A stretch of 64,000 nucleotides of DNA. Source: Gammaproteobacteria bacterium. GTDB taxonomy: Bacteria > Pseudomonadota > Gammaproteobacteria > Enterobacterales > Alteromonadaceae. The notes beneath the pieces were generated by a model. The model saw nothing but the letters and a program-made list of their open reading frames with translations. It ran no database searches and had not been told where the DNA came from. The stretch covers positions 35,199 through 99,198 of the forward strand of contig JAHJZX010000050.1 in assembly GCA_018826295.1 (NCBI GenBank). Direction: 5' to 3'. Below, in pieces: positions 45,130 to 53,854 of this stretch (the first letter of the stretch is position 1; every line of letters starts with the position of its first letter). The position numbers were made by a program, and so were the translations under genes.

Positions 45130-45438
45130 ATGGCCAGACATAAAACCCAGGCGTACTCAGAAGAGTTCCGCCGTGAAGCCGTAAGATTGTCTGATTTACC
45201 CGATAAAACAGCGACGTCAGTTGCTCAGGAATTGGGCATTCATCCGAATCAGATTTACAACTGGCGTGCCCAGTTTAACCGCTTGTCTGATAAGCAGTTT
45301 AACAGCTTGAATGGGGTGGATTATTCCAAGGATGAAAGCGAGAAAGTCCGGCAGTTAAAGCGTGAGCTGGACACGCTGAAAAAGGAAAATGAATTTCTAA
45401 AGAAGGCAGCTGCGTACTTTGCCAAGTTGCAGGAGTAA
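45130..45438 (+). CDS. IS3-family transposase OrfA
   Basis: 102 aa. Helix-turn-helix (SVAQELGIHPNQIYNW), then a leucine-zipper-like tail (QLKRELDTLKKENEFLKK). It binds the IS ends. Made alone or fused to OrfB by programmed -1 frameshift; OrfB's frame opens at VKYALI just after the OrfA stop. Confidence 0.92.
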   Translation: MARHKTQAYSEEFRREAVRLSDLPDKTATSVAQELGIHPNQIYNWRAQFNRLSDKQFNSLNGVDYSKDESEKVRQLKRELDTLKKENEFLKKAAAYFAKLQE

Positions 45439-45461
45439 AGTACGCCCTGATAAGTGAATAT

Positions 45462-46292
45462 GTGGGGCAGTATACGGTCAGGTTGATGTGCCGGGTATTG
45501 GAAGTATCAGCCTCCGGCTTTTACCGCTGGCGGGGTCGTAAACCAAGCCTGAGCAGCGTAAAGCACGAGAAGTTGGAGCAGCAGGTACTCGACAGCTATG
45601 CCCATTACAAAGCGCGCTACGGCGCGCCCAGGCTGGTAAAAGAGCTAAATGCGCTGGGCGTAAGCTGTTGCCTGAACACCGTGGCCAGTATCCTCAAAGC
45701 CAGAGGAATACGGGCGCGTAACGGCAAGTCGTTTCGCTACAGCCCACGCACCGAAGCGATGACCAATGTGGCCGATAACCTGTTGAAAAGGCGGTTTGAC
45801 GCTGAGAAACCCAACGAGCGCTGGACAACGGATATCACCTATATCTGGCTGAAAGATAAATGGTTATACCTTGCTACGGTGATGGATTTATACTCCAGAG
45901 CGATAGTGGGGTGGTCACTGGATACCAGCATGACCGAACGTTTGATTACGCAGGCACTGAAAATGGCACTGGCGCGACGGCAGCCCAAGCAAGGCTTGAT
46001 AGTGCATTCAGACCGGGGCGTGCAGTATCGCTCAACGGCCTATCAGGATGTGTTGATGAATGCCGGCTGTGTGCCTAGCATGAGCCGTAAAGGCAATTGC
46101 TGGGATAATGCCGCCATGGAAGCCTTCTTCAGCCGGCTAAAAGTAGAACTGATTTATGCCGAAAATTACGACTCGATTGAGCGGGCGAAGTCAGGTATCT
46201 TCGAGTACATTGAGATATTTTATAACCGTGTCCGTAGGCACTCAGCGATTGGCTATGTCAGCCCGGCTGAGTTTGAGCGCAAATGCGCATAA
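45462..46292 (+). CDS. IS3-family transposase OrfB (DDE)
   Basis: 276 aa. The DDE catalytic residues are visible: RWTTDITYIWL (D), IVHSDRGVQYRS (D) and GNCWDNAAMEAFFSRLK (E). The frame actually opens a little upstream (VKYALISEYV) as expected for a frameshift product. Complete, so the element may be active. Confidence 0.93.
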   Translation: MGQYTVRLMCRVLEVSASGFYRWRGRKPSLSSVKHEKLEQQVLDSYAHYKARYGAPRLVKELNALGVSCCLNTVASILKARGIRARNGKSFRYSPRTEAMTNVADNLLKRRFDAEKPNERWTTDITYIWLKDKWLYLATVMDLYSRAIVGWSLDTSMTERLITQALKMALARRQPKQGLIVHSDRGVQYRSTAYQDVLMNAGCVPSMSRKGNCWDNAAMEAFFSRLKVELIYAENYDSIERAKSGIFEYIEIFYNRVRRHSAIGYVSPAEFERKCA

Positions 46293-46324
46293 CCGAGTGT
46301 CTACTTTTTATGGGTAAGAACAGT

Positions 46325-46888
46325 CTAAACAAATATATTAAGTAAATCCTCGTCAAAACAACCACCGGTAAGGTGATGAGCATTGCAAATATCTTTAAAG
46401 GTGTCAGTAACGAAAAGCGCCCTACAGCCTTCTAGTTGAGACTTGAAAATAGTTTTTTCTGCTAAGTCACTTTCATCAAATACCAGGCTTTTAAGCCCAT
46501 TTGGAAAGCCGTCTTCGTATTTAATCAAGCTTAGCTCAGGAACTTCAGCAACTGACTGCGTGCAGTTAAACAAGATCACTGAATGGCCTTCGACGTCAAT
46601 CGGCAAAAACTCTCCATCGTCTTTAATATGAGGTGCAAGTGCCTCAAAGGCTCTCTGGTTGAGTGCCAAAAAATTACTCCAAAAAGTAATATCTGGTGCG
46701 GCTACATCCTTAAAGGATGGGTGTGCTGAGCAACTTGGCTTTACCCAACGTTCTGATATCGGCATGCAACTGTTAAAAATATGCTTAGTGAAACGTAAAT
46801 CGGTGTCATTAAGCAGTTTTGCCAACTCAATTATTCTAAGCTGAACAAGTTCATGGGTATTTTCTTGTCGCTTCAAACGATAAATCAT
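46325..46888 (-). CDS. Imm11-like immunity protein A
   Basis: 187 aa. Motifs in order: SERWVKPSC, FLALNQRAFEAL, GEFLPIDVEG, and VFDESDLAEKTIFK. These match the paralogue at 46895, including the F-L-P-I and K-S-Q-L-E-G-C segments, and the Imm11/DUF1629 family of polymorphic-toxin immunity proteins. 6 nt after that paralogue in the same operon, whose first gene is an AHH-type toxin. Expected to bind and neutralise the toxin in the cytoplasm. Confidence 0.7.
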   Translation of the reverse strand: MIYRLKRQENTHELVQLRIIELAKLLNDTDLRFTKHIFNSCMPISERWVKPSCSAHPSFKDVAAPDITFWSNFLALNQRAFEALAPHIKDDGEFLPIDVEGHSVILFNCTQSVAEVPELSLIKYEDGFPNGLKSLVFDESDLAEKTIFKSQLEGCRALFVTDTFKDICNAHHLTGGCFDEDLLNIFV

Positions 46889-46894
46889 GATGAA

Positions 46895-47464
46895 CTACAA
46901 GACTAAAAATTGTGCTACCAAATTGGTATTGAAATTTACTCCACACACTGGTAGCTGAGTAACAGCCATCTTCACGCGGTCATCGCAAAAGAGTGTCTTG
47001 CATCCCTCGAGTTTTGATTTAAATATTAATTTTTCAGACAGCGTGCTTTCATCAAAAACTAATTTCTCTAACTCGGTTGAGTGTGCTGCCTCATGAATCA
47101 CACAATCTGACAAAGACTCTGCGCCTAACTCCAAGCAATTAAACAACCACCAATCTGTGCCGTTCAAATCAATAGGTAAAAACTCACCATGAGCAGATAA
47201 ATTAGAGGATAGCGATTCATAAGCGAACGGACTTAAGAGCAAGAAACTTCCCCAAAGCGAAACATCACAGGGTTCATTTCTATTCTTATATTTTTTATTG
47301 AAACCACAACTGGGCTTCACCCACCTGTCCAGAATGCTAACATTTGAGTTTGAAAGCCGCCTCACCAACTTGAAGTCTTTGTCGCCAAGCATTTTGGCCA
47401 TTGAGATAACATCATAATCGATAAGCTCGTGAGTATTTTTCGGTGCCTCAATTCTGAATATCAT
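46895..47464 (-). CDS. Imm11-like immunity protein B
   Basis: 189 aa, paralogous to 46325-46888: both open M-I-(F/Y)-R, both have the segment WVKPSC, GEFLPID and LIFKSKLEGC. Overlaps the AHH toxin stop by 4 nt (ATGA), so tightly co-translated with it. Two copies may protect from different toxin variants. Confidence 0.7.
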   Translation of the reverse strand: MIFRIEAPKNTHELIDYDVISMAKMLGDKDFKLVRRLSNSNVSILDRWVKPSCGFNKKYKNRNEPCDVSLWGSFLLLSPFAYESLSSNLSAHGEFLPIDLNGTDWWLFNCLELGAESLSDCVIHEAAHSTELEKLVFDESTLSEKLIFKSKLEGCKTLFCDDRVKMAVTQLPVCGVNFNTNLVAQFLVL

Positions 47465-48180
47465 GAGCGATCTCCAGATTCAGCATCTAACGAAAAAACG
47501 CCATACCTTAATCGAAGTTTTACATCCTTCAACCAACCAACATATACATGCTCGGGTACGTTATCATTCATAAATTTCTGTGATATCCAATGTTCATATT
47601 CTGTGCAGTGCAGTGACCGATGGCCAGAAGCTTCAGGTGTAGCCCAATCATCAGGTTTATTTTTCTCATAATTTCTCAACCACATACCATTAATTGGATC
47701 ATTGATACCAATTCCGTACGAGTGTAAATTGAGACGGCAAATCATTATTTGAAACTGCAAGTACCTTCCTTTACCCGGAATTATGTGATGGGCCTCATGT
47801 ATAGGGCTAGGCTTAGGCTCCCCAGCAGCAAACAGGTTTTTTCTCAACGTTTTTGTGGGATGGTGTTTTTCTCTAGCAAGTTCATCCGGAGACATGGATA
47901 AACATGCATCTCTATATGACTGCAGATGTTCGTACAGTTTAACCTGAGCCCCAATTTTTCTGCGCTCTATCCTAAGATGCTCGCGGTCCCTTTCGCATTT
48001 GGCAATCCGAGCTTGTCTTGCTTTTACACATTCATTGGCTGGAATTGTTTTATTTCGTTCAAGATGAAACTCTCGGGCCTTAACCTCATAGTTATAGATA
48101 ACCATTTCAAGCGGGCTTGGGTTCAACGGGCGTTGCGGCATTGGCATAGCAGGAAAGTTATGTGCGGTAGTCGGTTTCAT
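47461..48180 (-). CDS. AHH-type nuclease toxin
   Basis: 239 aa. The C-terminal half has HEAHHIIPGKGRY (AHH motif, about residues 131-143), then RLNLHSYGIGINDPINGMWL and SGHRSLHCTEYEHWI with the third His. This is the HNH/EndoVII-fold AHH family of DNA or RNA degrading polymorphic toxins. The N-terminal 120 residues are a charged helical region without secretion signals, so it may be delivered by an unseen apparatus or act in the cell. Directly upstream of two Imm11-like genes, so a toxin-immunity module. Confidence 0.75.
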   Translation of the reverse strand: MKPTTAHNFPAMPMPQRPLNPSPLEMVIYNYEVKAREFHLERNKTIPANECVKARQARIAKCERDREHLRIERRKIGAQVKLYEHLQSYRDACLSMSPDELAREKHHPTKTLRKNLFAAGEPKPSPIHEAHHIIPGKGRYLQFQIMICRLNLHSYGIGINDPINGMWLRNYEKNKPDDWATPEASGHRSLHCTEYEHWISQKFMNDNVPEHVYVGWLKDVKLRLRYGVFSLDAESGDRS

Positions 48181-48296
48181 CCTGAAGTTTACTCCCTATT
48201 TCTCTCAAAAGTTGACCGCATTCTAGTATCTAAGCTATTTGACATCAATCATTTGTAAATATAATTTAACTAATAATTCACTTTTAAGGTTTGGTT

Positions 48297-48551
48297 ATGG
48301 ATAATCAGCGCATCACTGAGCAACAGGCAGTGCAACTCCTTCAGCAATGGAATGGTATTGGTCGCGATTTACCATCTTTGGCAAAACTCACACAGTCCAG
48401 AGATAAACAGGCAATACTTCTACTACTGCCGGGCTATCTGTACAATAAATGGTATCAAGTTGGTGAAACCTATAGCTGCTATACAGATGCACTAACCCGT
48501 TTGGGCACGCTGATTGATAAAAGTCGAACGACCAACCAGTTACCAAGCTAG
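48297..48551 (+). CDS. hypothetical protein, 84 aa
   Basis: Starts MDNQRITEQQAVQ with AAGG 7 nt upstream. Helical, no known motif. Stands alone between the toxin gene (divergent) and the second composite regulatory element. Confidence 0.5.
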   Translation: MDNQRITEQQAVQLLQQWNGIGRDLPSLAKLTQSRDKQAILLLLPGYLYNKWYQVGETYSCYTDALTRLGTLIDKSRTTNQLPS

Positions 48552-48575
48552 GCATGCTTCACTCCCATCGTTATC

Positions 48576-48621
48576 GGAATTGCCAATTCCGGCCTGACCA
48601 ATATACTGTATATCCATACAT
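48576..48621 (+). promoter_or_regulatory. composite regulatory element, copy 2
   Basis: Palindrome GGAATTGCCAATTCC (48576-48590), then 15 nt, then CTGTATATCCATACAT (48606-48621), the same order and 15-nt spacing as copy 1 at 43510-43555. The second half resembles a LexA site with one mismatch. ATG 14 nt after its end. Confidence 0.45.
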
Positions 48622-48634
48622 GTTTGAGGTGGGT

Positions 48635-48688
48635 ATGTCAGCAGCATTTATTGGTAATGCCGATTTCTGGCCTAAGTTTCACGATTAG
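48635..48688 (+). CDS. 17-aa ORF after composite element
   Basis: ATG with GAGG upstream; starts MSAAFIGNADF and stops after 17 codons. Homologous at its start to the frame at 43571. Probably a relic or a leader peptide. Confidence 0.3.
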   Translation: MSAAFIGNADFWPKFHD

Positions 48689-48775
48689 TCGCATCACAGA
48701 GCCTGATAACCTCTCTCTGAAACTCTTCACTCAAACTCTGATTCAACGTTCAAATTCTCCTGTCTGAATAATACC

Positions 48776-49600
48776 TCAACAACCGGTGCACGTTAGCGCG
48801 CCTGCCGCCGAAGGTGCAGAGCTGATTGATTTGTTAAGGATGCCTTCTGAATAAGGAGAGTTTAGCCAATGTATTAAATCTCCCAAAAAGTAGGAATGCT
48901 GGATTTTTCCGGAATCGTCAAATATATCTGTACCACTGGTTATATTAAAAATATGCTCCGCAATTAGACTGTTTCTACCTGAGAATACTTTTAGCCTGAT
49001 TTTTGACTCGCCGGAGAGTAGTTCTGTAAGCTTTTGATTCAACTCAATTACTAAATTGTTTCTTGAGGAAATGCGAGGCGAAATGTCAGCGACATAATAT
49101 TCATTAGCAAGCTTATTTAAATCAAATTGGTCTACCAAACCGTTAAACTTAAACCCGCCAGAGTAGCTAATTTCAACTTCGTCACCTGCAGGAATTTTCA
49201 CTGGTTTATTTTTGCTTACATCTGGACCGAGAGCGGAACTTGAATAGGCAGGAGATAAAATTCCACGTCCATCTACGTCAACCACTTCTAGCGAGGTAAC
49301 TAATATATCTTGGTTGCTAAGATTGAGTATTGATATGTGTAAAAATGCAGTTTCGTAGAAGTCATTTTTATGATGATCATGATCCTTGACGAAAAATGTG
49401 TGCATTGGCTCAAATCGTGCGCTCTTAATATACAGATCACTTTGAAGAGCTTGACCATCAATTTCAGATTCATTCGTACCAATAATCATAGGCGCAAAGA
49501 ATAGTACTAACCCAAGAATCGAAGCTATAGAGCCTATAGCGCCGAGTCTATTCCACACTGTTAGCATTTTAAATCTAATCAATAAACTTTTTTTAGCCAC
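48776..49600 (-). CDS. single-pass membrane protein, 274 aa
   Basis: One hydrophobic segment at about residues 20-42 (GSIASILGLVLFFAPMII) and a large extracytoplasmic domain of beta strands (FYETAFLHISILNLSNQDI). Starts at GTG. No recognised family. The C-terminal PSAAGALTCTGC tail looks unlike the rest and may be a changed end. Envelope-located, function unknown. Confidence 0.55.
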   Translation of the reverse strand: MAKKSLLIRFKMLTVWNRLGAIGSIASILGLVLFFAPMIIGTNESEIDGQALQSDLYIKSARFEPMHTFFVKDHDHHKNDFYETAFLHISILNLSNQDILVTSLEVVDVDGRGILSPAYSSSALGPDVSKNKPVKIPAGDEVEISYSGGFKFNGLVDQFDLNKLANEYYVADISPRISSRNNLVIELNQKLTELLSGESKIRLKVFSGRNSLIAEHIFNITSGTDIFDDSGKIQHSYFLGDLIHWLNSPYSEGILNKSISSAPSAAGALTCTGC

Positions 49601-49628
49601 TGTTTCGAACTACCTCTTGACACCGTTC

Positions 49629-49717
49629 TTACCCATAAAAAGTAGATACTTGGTTATGCACATTTGCGCTCAAACTCAGCTGGGCTGACATAGCCAATTG
49701 CTGAGTGCCTACAGACA
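49629..49717 (-). mobile_element. right-end remnant of an IS3-family element
   Basis: Starts TTACCCATAAAAAGTAGA and continues as the reverse complement of the right end of the complete IS3 at 46317, including the last codons of OrfB (CAAACTCAGC, GACATAGCCAATTG). It is diverged by several bases and is cut before the rest. The 4 bases next to the end (GTTC) are the same as at the intact copy. The remnant is fused to a short frame (49718-49835, MDSVSLRNLSLTATM) that may be a truncated membrane peptide. Confidence 0.75.
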
Positions 49718-49886
49718 GCTTATTGCCTTCCATCGCTTGGGTGAACTGGGCTAACACTACACTGGTAAGCAGCACTATTATTGATACTATCATAGTGGCA
49801 GTTAAGCTCAAATTTCGTAAGGAGACAGAATCCATTATTCAGATCGACGAGGAGGTTTTCTATATTATTGGTTGCGATTCATGCTG

Positions 49887-51227
49887 CTATTCACCTTGCG
49901 GTTTTAATGCCGCCATATCACGACGCCTCTTATTTATTTCATTGACACAAAAATCTAGCACTTTTTCTTGCTCTGCTATTTCGTTGTTGAGCTGGGTAGT
50001 TCTCTTTTGCAACAGCTTATGCCTGGTGTACTCCTGCTGGATGGCCTTGTTTAGCCTATCTTGATTTTTAACAATTGATTGCTGCAGATCCGTCTCTAGC
50101 TTTGCCCTTTGCTGCAGCAATGAGGCGACAGCTCTCACTTGTTCTAAATTAATACCATACTTCGCAAGCGCTGTTTCTACTGAATTTAGCAAATCGAATT
50201 TTTCATGTATCACCTGCTCCCTTGCTGCAAACTCGTTCTCTTTTGAGCTGACATAATCGTTAAATTTAGTTCGTTCAGACTCAAACATCTGCTGCCGGGC
50301 ATAAAGCGAAGCTCTCTCACCTTCAACTCTATCAAGCATTCCAATAAGTTCGTGATTGTTACTACGTGCCGAACTGATCATCTCTTCCAGCGAAGTTAAT
50401 TCCTGCTGCTTATCCAATACCATAGCTTCTAGTTGGTATAGTTTTGACGTAGTCGAACCTAGTAATTTGAGCTGGTGCAGCTCTATGGCTTCTTTGCCTT
50501 TATCAGATTGTAATTTCGATATATCTTTATATAACATTCTCTCTTGCTTTCCATACTCCTGAACTTTTGACTTTAGTTTTGAGAGCTCTCTCCTTAAATC
50601 AGAAACCTCAGTGCGAAGGTTGTCCATCATTTCAATACCGAATGCAGACAACGGATTTATCGAAATCCAGTAGTTCAGGCCTCCGGGCTCTTCAAACAAC
50701 ACAGTGCGAATTCTTGATTCAACGTCTGCATCATTACGAACCGAAGACATGTCTATCTCTATGCAGGAGAGCTTTTGCTGTTTATAAAAGGATATTTTTT
50801 CGTAATCACAAAAATGTGTAACAGCTATTTCTATAAGGTATTCATCACCGCCAGATGTGACAATTAAATCCGGCACCCTGCCATGAACCATATTTTCTAA
50901 CCGGACACTATCTAAATTAATTGGACGGTACTTTATTCCATCTTCAATCTTGAAATTAAGTGGCAGAAGCAACTTTAACTCATGCTCTATCAGCTCTTTC
51001 GCTCTGATATGAATTTCAGTTTCAAGAGCACTCTTACAGATACGTTCATCACTTCCTTGATGCGCGAAATGCTTAGTAGGCTTCTTTGGCCCCCATCTCG
51101 CCATTAGTGGTTCGCCACAACCAAAGCATATACACTGACATGCGAGACCGTGCTGAGATTCAGATAGGTCCTCTACTTTTACAATCTGACCATTAGGACC
51201 TTTCGCTCGAGTTAAGTTTACACTCAA
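49887..51227 (-). CDS. CoiA-like nuclease-fold protein with long coiled coil
   Basis: 446 aa from TTG with GGAG 8 nt upstream. N-terminus: CICFGCGEPLMARWG (zinc-finger-like C-x2-C), then KPTKHFAHQG, then EIHIRAKEL, then PDLIVTSGGDEYLIEIA (D...E-x-A, about residues 116-132). This is the CoiA/competence-type PD-(D/E)XK arrangement. Residues 210-440 are a nearly continuous coiled coil. In known CoiA proteins the long coil is absent. The product may bind DNA ends or act as a scaffolded nuclease in the conflict region. Confidence 0.7.
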   Translation of the reverse strand: MSVNLTRAKGPNGQIVKVEDLSESQHGLACQCICFGCGEPLMARWGPKKPTKHFAHQGSDERICKSALETEIHIRAKELIEHELKLLLPLNFKIEDGIKYRPINLDSVRLENMVHGRVPDLIVTSGGDEYLIEIAVTHFCDYEKISFYKQQKLSCIEIDMSSVRNDADVESRIRTVLFEEPGGLNYWISINPLSAFGIEMMDNLRTEVSDLRRELSKLKSKVQEYGKQERMLYKDISKLQSDKGKEAIELHQLKLLGSTTSKLYQLEAMVLDKQQELTSLEEMISSARSNNHELIGMLDRVEGERASLYARQQMFESERTKFNDYVSSKENEFAAREQVIHEKFDLLNSVETALAKYGINLEQVRAVASLLQQRAKLETDLQQSIVKNQDRLNKAIQQEYTRHKLLQKRTTQLNNEIAEQEKVLDFCVNEINKRRRDMAALKPQGE

Positions 51228-51415
51228 CTTTTTTGCTCCAAGTTGTTATAACAAATAGGATTGAAACGTTCTCTATGAATCACTTCAATAATACAACCAA
51301 ACGACTTTATTCTCACTCGAAGCTCCATTCTAGTAATGGATGTGACAACCAACATAGCGCAGTGTTAGAAGTTTTCTATTCGTCAAAGCGCCCTGTGCAA
51401 CCACTTCCCCAATTC

Positions 51416-51844
51416 TCAGTTACAGATATTCTCTGTAGAGCAACTTACCACAGGCTCCATACCGGCACGTCGGATTTCGACGTAGTTGACGCTTCCACAG
51501 TCCCCTTGTGCATCACAAAATACTACCGGTTCAATTCCCATTTTTCTCACAGAGGAGTAGATCATCCCAAAACAGTATCCTGAGCTATCACATTTCATGA
51601 CTGGTTCCAAACCATTTTTACGGACTTCAAAGTAGTGCGTCCCTCCACAATCATCTTGTGAAACGCATGAAACTACTGGGCTATTTCCCATCTTTCTGAC
51701 ATCAACGTAGTTGGTTCCTTGGCAGTCACCATTTGCCTTACACAAAACTATAGGTTTCAAGCCATTTTTACGTACTTGTGCCGGGCTTTCAGCAAATGCT
51801 TGCACCATAATGAAAATTCCTAGAACTACTACCAAACGCTTCAT
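51416..51844 (-). CDS. secreted protein with five 25-aa cysteine repeats
   Basis: 142 aa from ATG with a GGGG site. A signal peptide (MKRLVVVLG, hydrophobic core, AFAES) is followed by five tandem units of about 25 residues. Each starts (V/I)R(K/R)xG followed by two residues, then PVV or similar, then C, six residues, then C. The last unit is shortened. Two Cys per unit suggest disulfide-linked beta hairpins in the periplasm. Not a family I can name. Confidence 0.65.
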   Translation of the reverse strand: MKRLVVVLGIFIMVQAFAESPAQVRKNGLKPIVLCKANGDCQGTNYVDVRKMGNSPVVSCVSQDDCGGTHYFEVRKNGLEPVMKCDSSGYCFGMIYSSVRKMGIEPVVFCDAQGDCGSVNYVEIRRAGMEPVVSCSTENICN

Positions 51845-51872
51845 ACCCAACCCCACAACCTTTAATTAAAAA

Positions 51873-52454
51873 TTAAATATCAAGAACTTCCTTTGATATC
51901 GATTTTCCACGTTCCGAAATAAAATACTGTATGCTCTCGACATTTGCTGAAATAGCTCGCCCCATCTTTTCAACTTCACTAAGGTAACCATTCCAGCTTG
52001 TCCGGTTTTCACTTGAACTAGTTTCCAGTAAACTTTTTTGACTCCCCCAAAAACAACTCATTTGCCCTTCCAACTCTTTTATTTCACGTCTAATGTCCTG
52101 ATAGTAGATATCGGCTATCGCCTTCGCCTCTTTCAGGTGTTGCCAATTTTCCAAATATCTATTCGAGAAATAATCAGAACTCATATTGCTACTTGTTTGG
52201 ATATAACTAACAGTTAAGGAGTTCTCAATAGCAATTTTAGAAAGAACCAAATGGAGTTTCTTAAGATTCTCTCTTTCAACGGCAAACTCATATTTAATTC
52301 TCTCATTTAACAACTGCCGTTCTTGAATCATCAAGTCCTTACTAATTTGTTCACGTGAAATATAAAACTGGTTTTTAACGGTGATTATCGCCACTATCAG
52401 CGCACCCAAAAAGCTAATAACTGCAGCTATTAAGATATAATTTTCATCTGACAC
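51873..52454 (-). CDS. membrane-anchored coiled-coil protein
   Basis: 193 aa from GTG 52454 with GGAGG 6 nt upstream. Residues 7-26 are hydrophobic (ILIAAVISFLGALIVAIIT) and the rest is helical, with coiled-coil stretches around LNERIKYEFAVERENL. Envelope scaffolding is possible; no known domain. Confidence 0.55.
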   Translation of the reverse strand: MSDENYILIAAVISFLGALIVAIITVKNQFYISREQISKDLMIQERQLLNERIKYEFAVERENLKKLHLVLSKIAIENSLTVSYIQTSSNMSSDYFSNRYLENWQHLKEAKAIADIYYQDIRREIKELEGQMSCFWGSQKSLLETSSSENRTSWNGYLSEVEKMGRAISANVESIQYFISERGKSISKEVLDI

Positions 52455-52563
52455 CAGAACCCTCCACTCACGGCTTGAACAACCCACATACATTAAAAAC
52501 TTCACATGACACATTAATTTATGAAAACCAACACAATCAAGCCTATCAATATGAAAAAATATT

Positions 52564-53649
52564 CTATCCTGACCATAAATTCAGCTTCGCTTCTCCCAAA
52601 AAAATTAGGTCATCAATATAACTTTGCTTTTCGTTATTTTTATTTTGCCAGTCTGCACTACGTGCAGCACCATAGTATTTAAATATAAAATCCGCTATTT
52701 TTTCTGCATCTTGAACTGGCCACCAACGCAACAATCCTTTTGCCAATTGATGTGGTTGATTTTGGTCGCAAGCATAACGAAATAGTAATTCGGATATACA
52801 TCGTAAGCCAGCATCAAGGGAAGCAAAGATATATCTGGTATTACCATTAGACGCAGAATTGCTTCTTAATACAAAGTCACTAAGATGAGTAAGATCCCAT
52901 GCCGCATTCCTAACACCTGCAATGGCTCGAGCACGGTTACTGGATCGTAATGATTTAAAAAGACCTGCCCTTGGGGGAGAATTAGGAGCAAAGTAAACGC
53001 AGGCGAGTATAATTCCTGGACCCGCAAGAATAAAATCTTCAAACATCCATTCAAGAAGACGCAAGACTTTATCAACCGGCTTCATGTGTGTAAGCTCAAA
53101 ATCAGCAATTTTCAGTGCGACGATATAGTTCCGCTTCCACCTCTCCAACGGGCGCTCAAGGTTTACCATTTCGGTGTCTTTAACCTGAATATCGCAAAAT
53201 ATACGATCTGTCCGCCCCAAACCAATATTTATCCAGTGACTAGCGTCACTATCATCGGCTGCTCGGAACCACTGAAGCTCCTCATGAGCTGCTTTATTAC
53301 CTTGATTTGGAGCAAGTTCATGATAAGCGATTGAGGGTTCGATCAGTATGTCTAAGCATTGGGAAAATGCTAGTACAGCTGAGGCTATCATTCTTTCGTG
53401 ATTACTTGCCTCTCCTTTAGCTATTTGAACAATTCGCGAAACGATATTGCGATCAGGCAGCAAAATTATGTTTAAATCTTCAAAGTAACTCCCAAATAAA
53501 AAGCCGTCGGGGTGATACTTCCCGACTGATGGTGGTGTATAACCAGTCACAAATACATCCGCATGCTTTAGAAATTCAGCGATACTGCAGAGATCTTCAT
53601 AAGGAAAATCGGCAGGAAGATTTATCACAGCTTTAGATTGGAAATCCAT
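52564..53649 (-). CDS. hypothetical protein, 361 aa
   Basis: From ATG 53649 (MDFQSKAVIN); the frame extends to a GTG at 53697 with a hydrophobic start that could be a signal, so the start is uncertain. Contains FVTGYTPPSVGKYHPD and helical regions, without motifs I know. Lies 110 nt upstream of the coiled-coil membrane gene, on the same strand. Confidence 0.5.
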   Translation of the reverse strand: MDFQSKAVINLPADFPYEDLCSIAEFLKHADVFVTGYTPPSVGKYHPDGFLFGSYFEDLNIILLPDRNIVSRIVQIAKGEASNHERMIASAVLAFSQCLDILIEPSIAYHELAPNQGNKAAHEELQWFRAADDSDASHWINIGLGRTDRIFCDIQVKDTEMVNLERPLERWKRNYIVALKIADFELTHMKPVDKVLRLLEWMFEDFILAGPGIILACVYFAPNSPPRAGLFKSLRSSNRARAIAGVRNAAWDLTHLSDFVLRSNSASNGNTRYIFASLDAGLRCISELLFRYACDQNQPHQLAKGLLRWWPVQDAEKIADFIFKYYGAARSADWQNKNNEKQSYIDDLIFLGEAKLNLWSG

Positions 53650-53854
53650 ACTACTTATGATGGAAAAGAAAAGACATACCCACAACTCTGCCAGCACACA
53701 GATTAAGCTGCAACCACGAATTAGATTTTAACTAAAAAAGTAAATATCGCTAAATTAACCTTCACCCAATCTGCCGTTTCCAAAAGTAAAAATCGCGAAT
53801 AAGTACACTATGCTAAAAGCCATGATGATCTATTCACAGATTGGACTAATCCGA

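Larger units (their letters stand above)
45069..46317 (+). mobile_element. IS3-family insertion sequence, complete, 1249 bp
   Basis: 21-nt terminal inverted repeats (45069-45089 and 46297-46317), both TTACCCAT, 4 variable nt, then AGTAGACAC, with 3 mismatches overall. They enclose an orfA/orfB pair with the usual frame change. No clear target duplication (GAG left, GAA right). Inserted between the GIY-YIG gene and the immunity gene at 46325, just 7 bp from the latter's stop. A related right-end remnant lies inverted at 49629-49717. Confidence 0.9.

Noticed and set aside
43510..48688. Integron cassettes suspected in the small-gene region
   Set aside because: The repeated elements are promoter-like with fixed spacing and precede ATG; no attC-type core sites or integron integrase.
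51416..51844. Regular repeats considered as a CRISPR array
   Set aside because: Repeats are in-frame protein repeats with variable bases, no spacers; no cas genes in the window.
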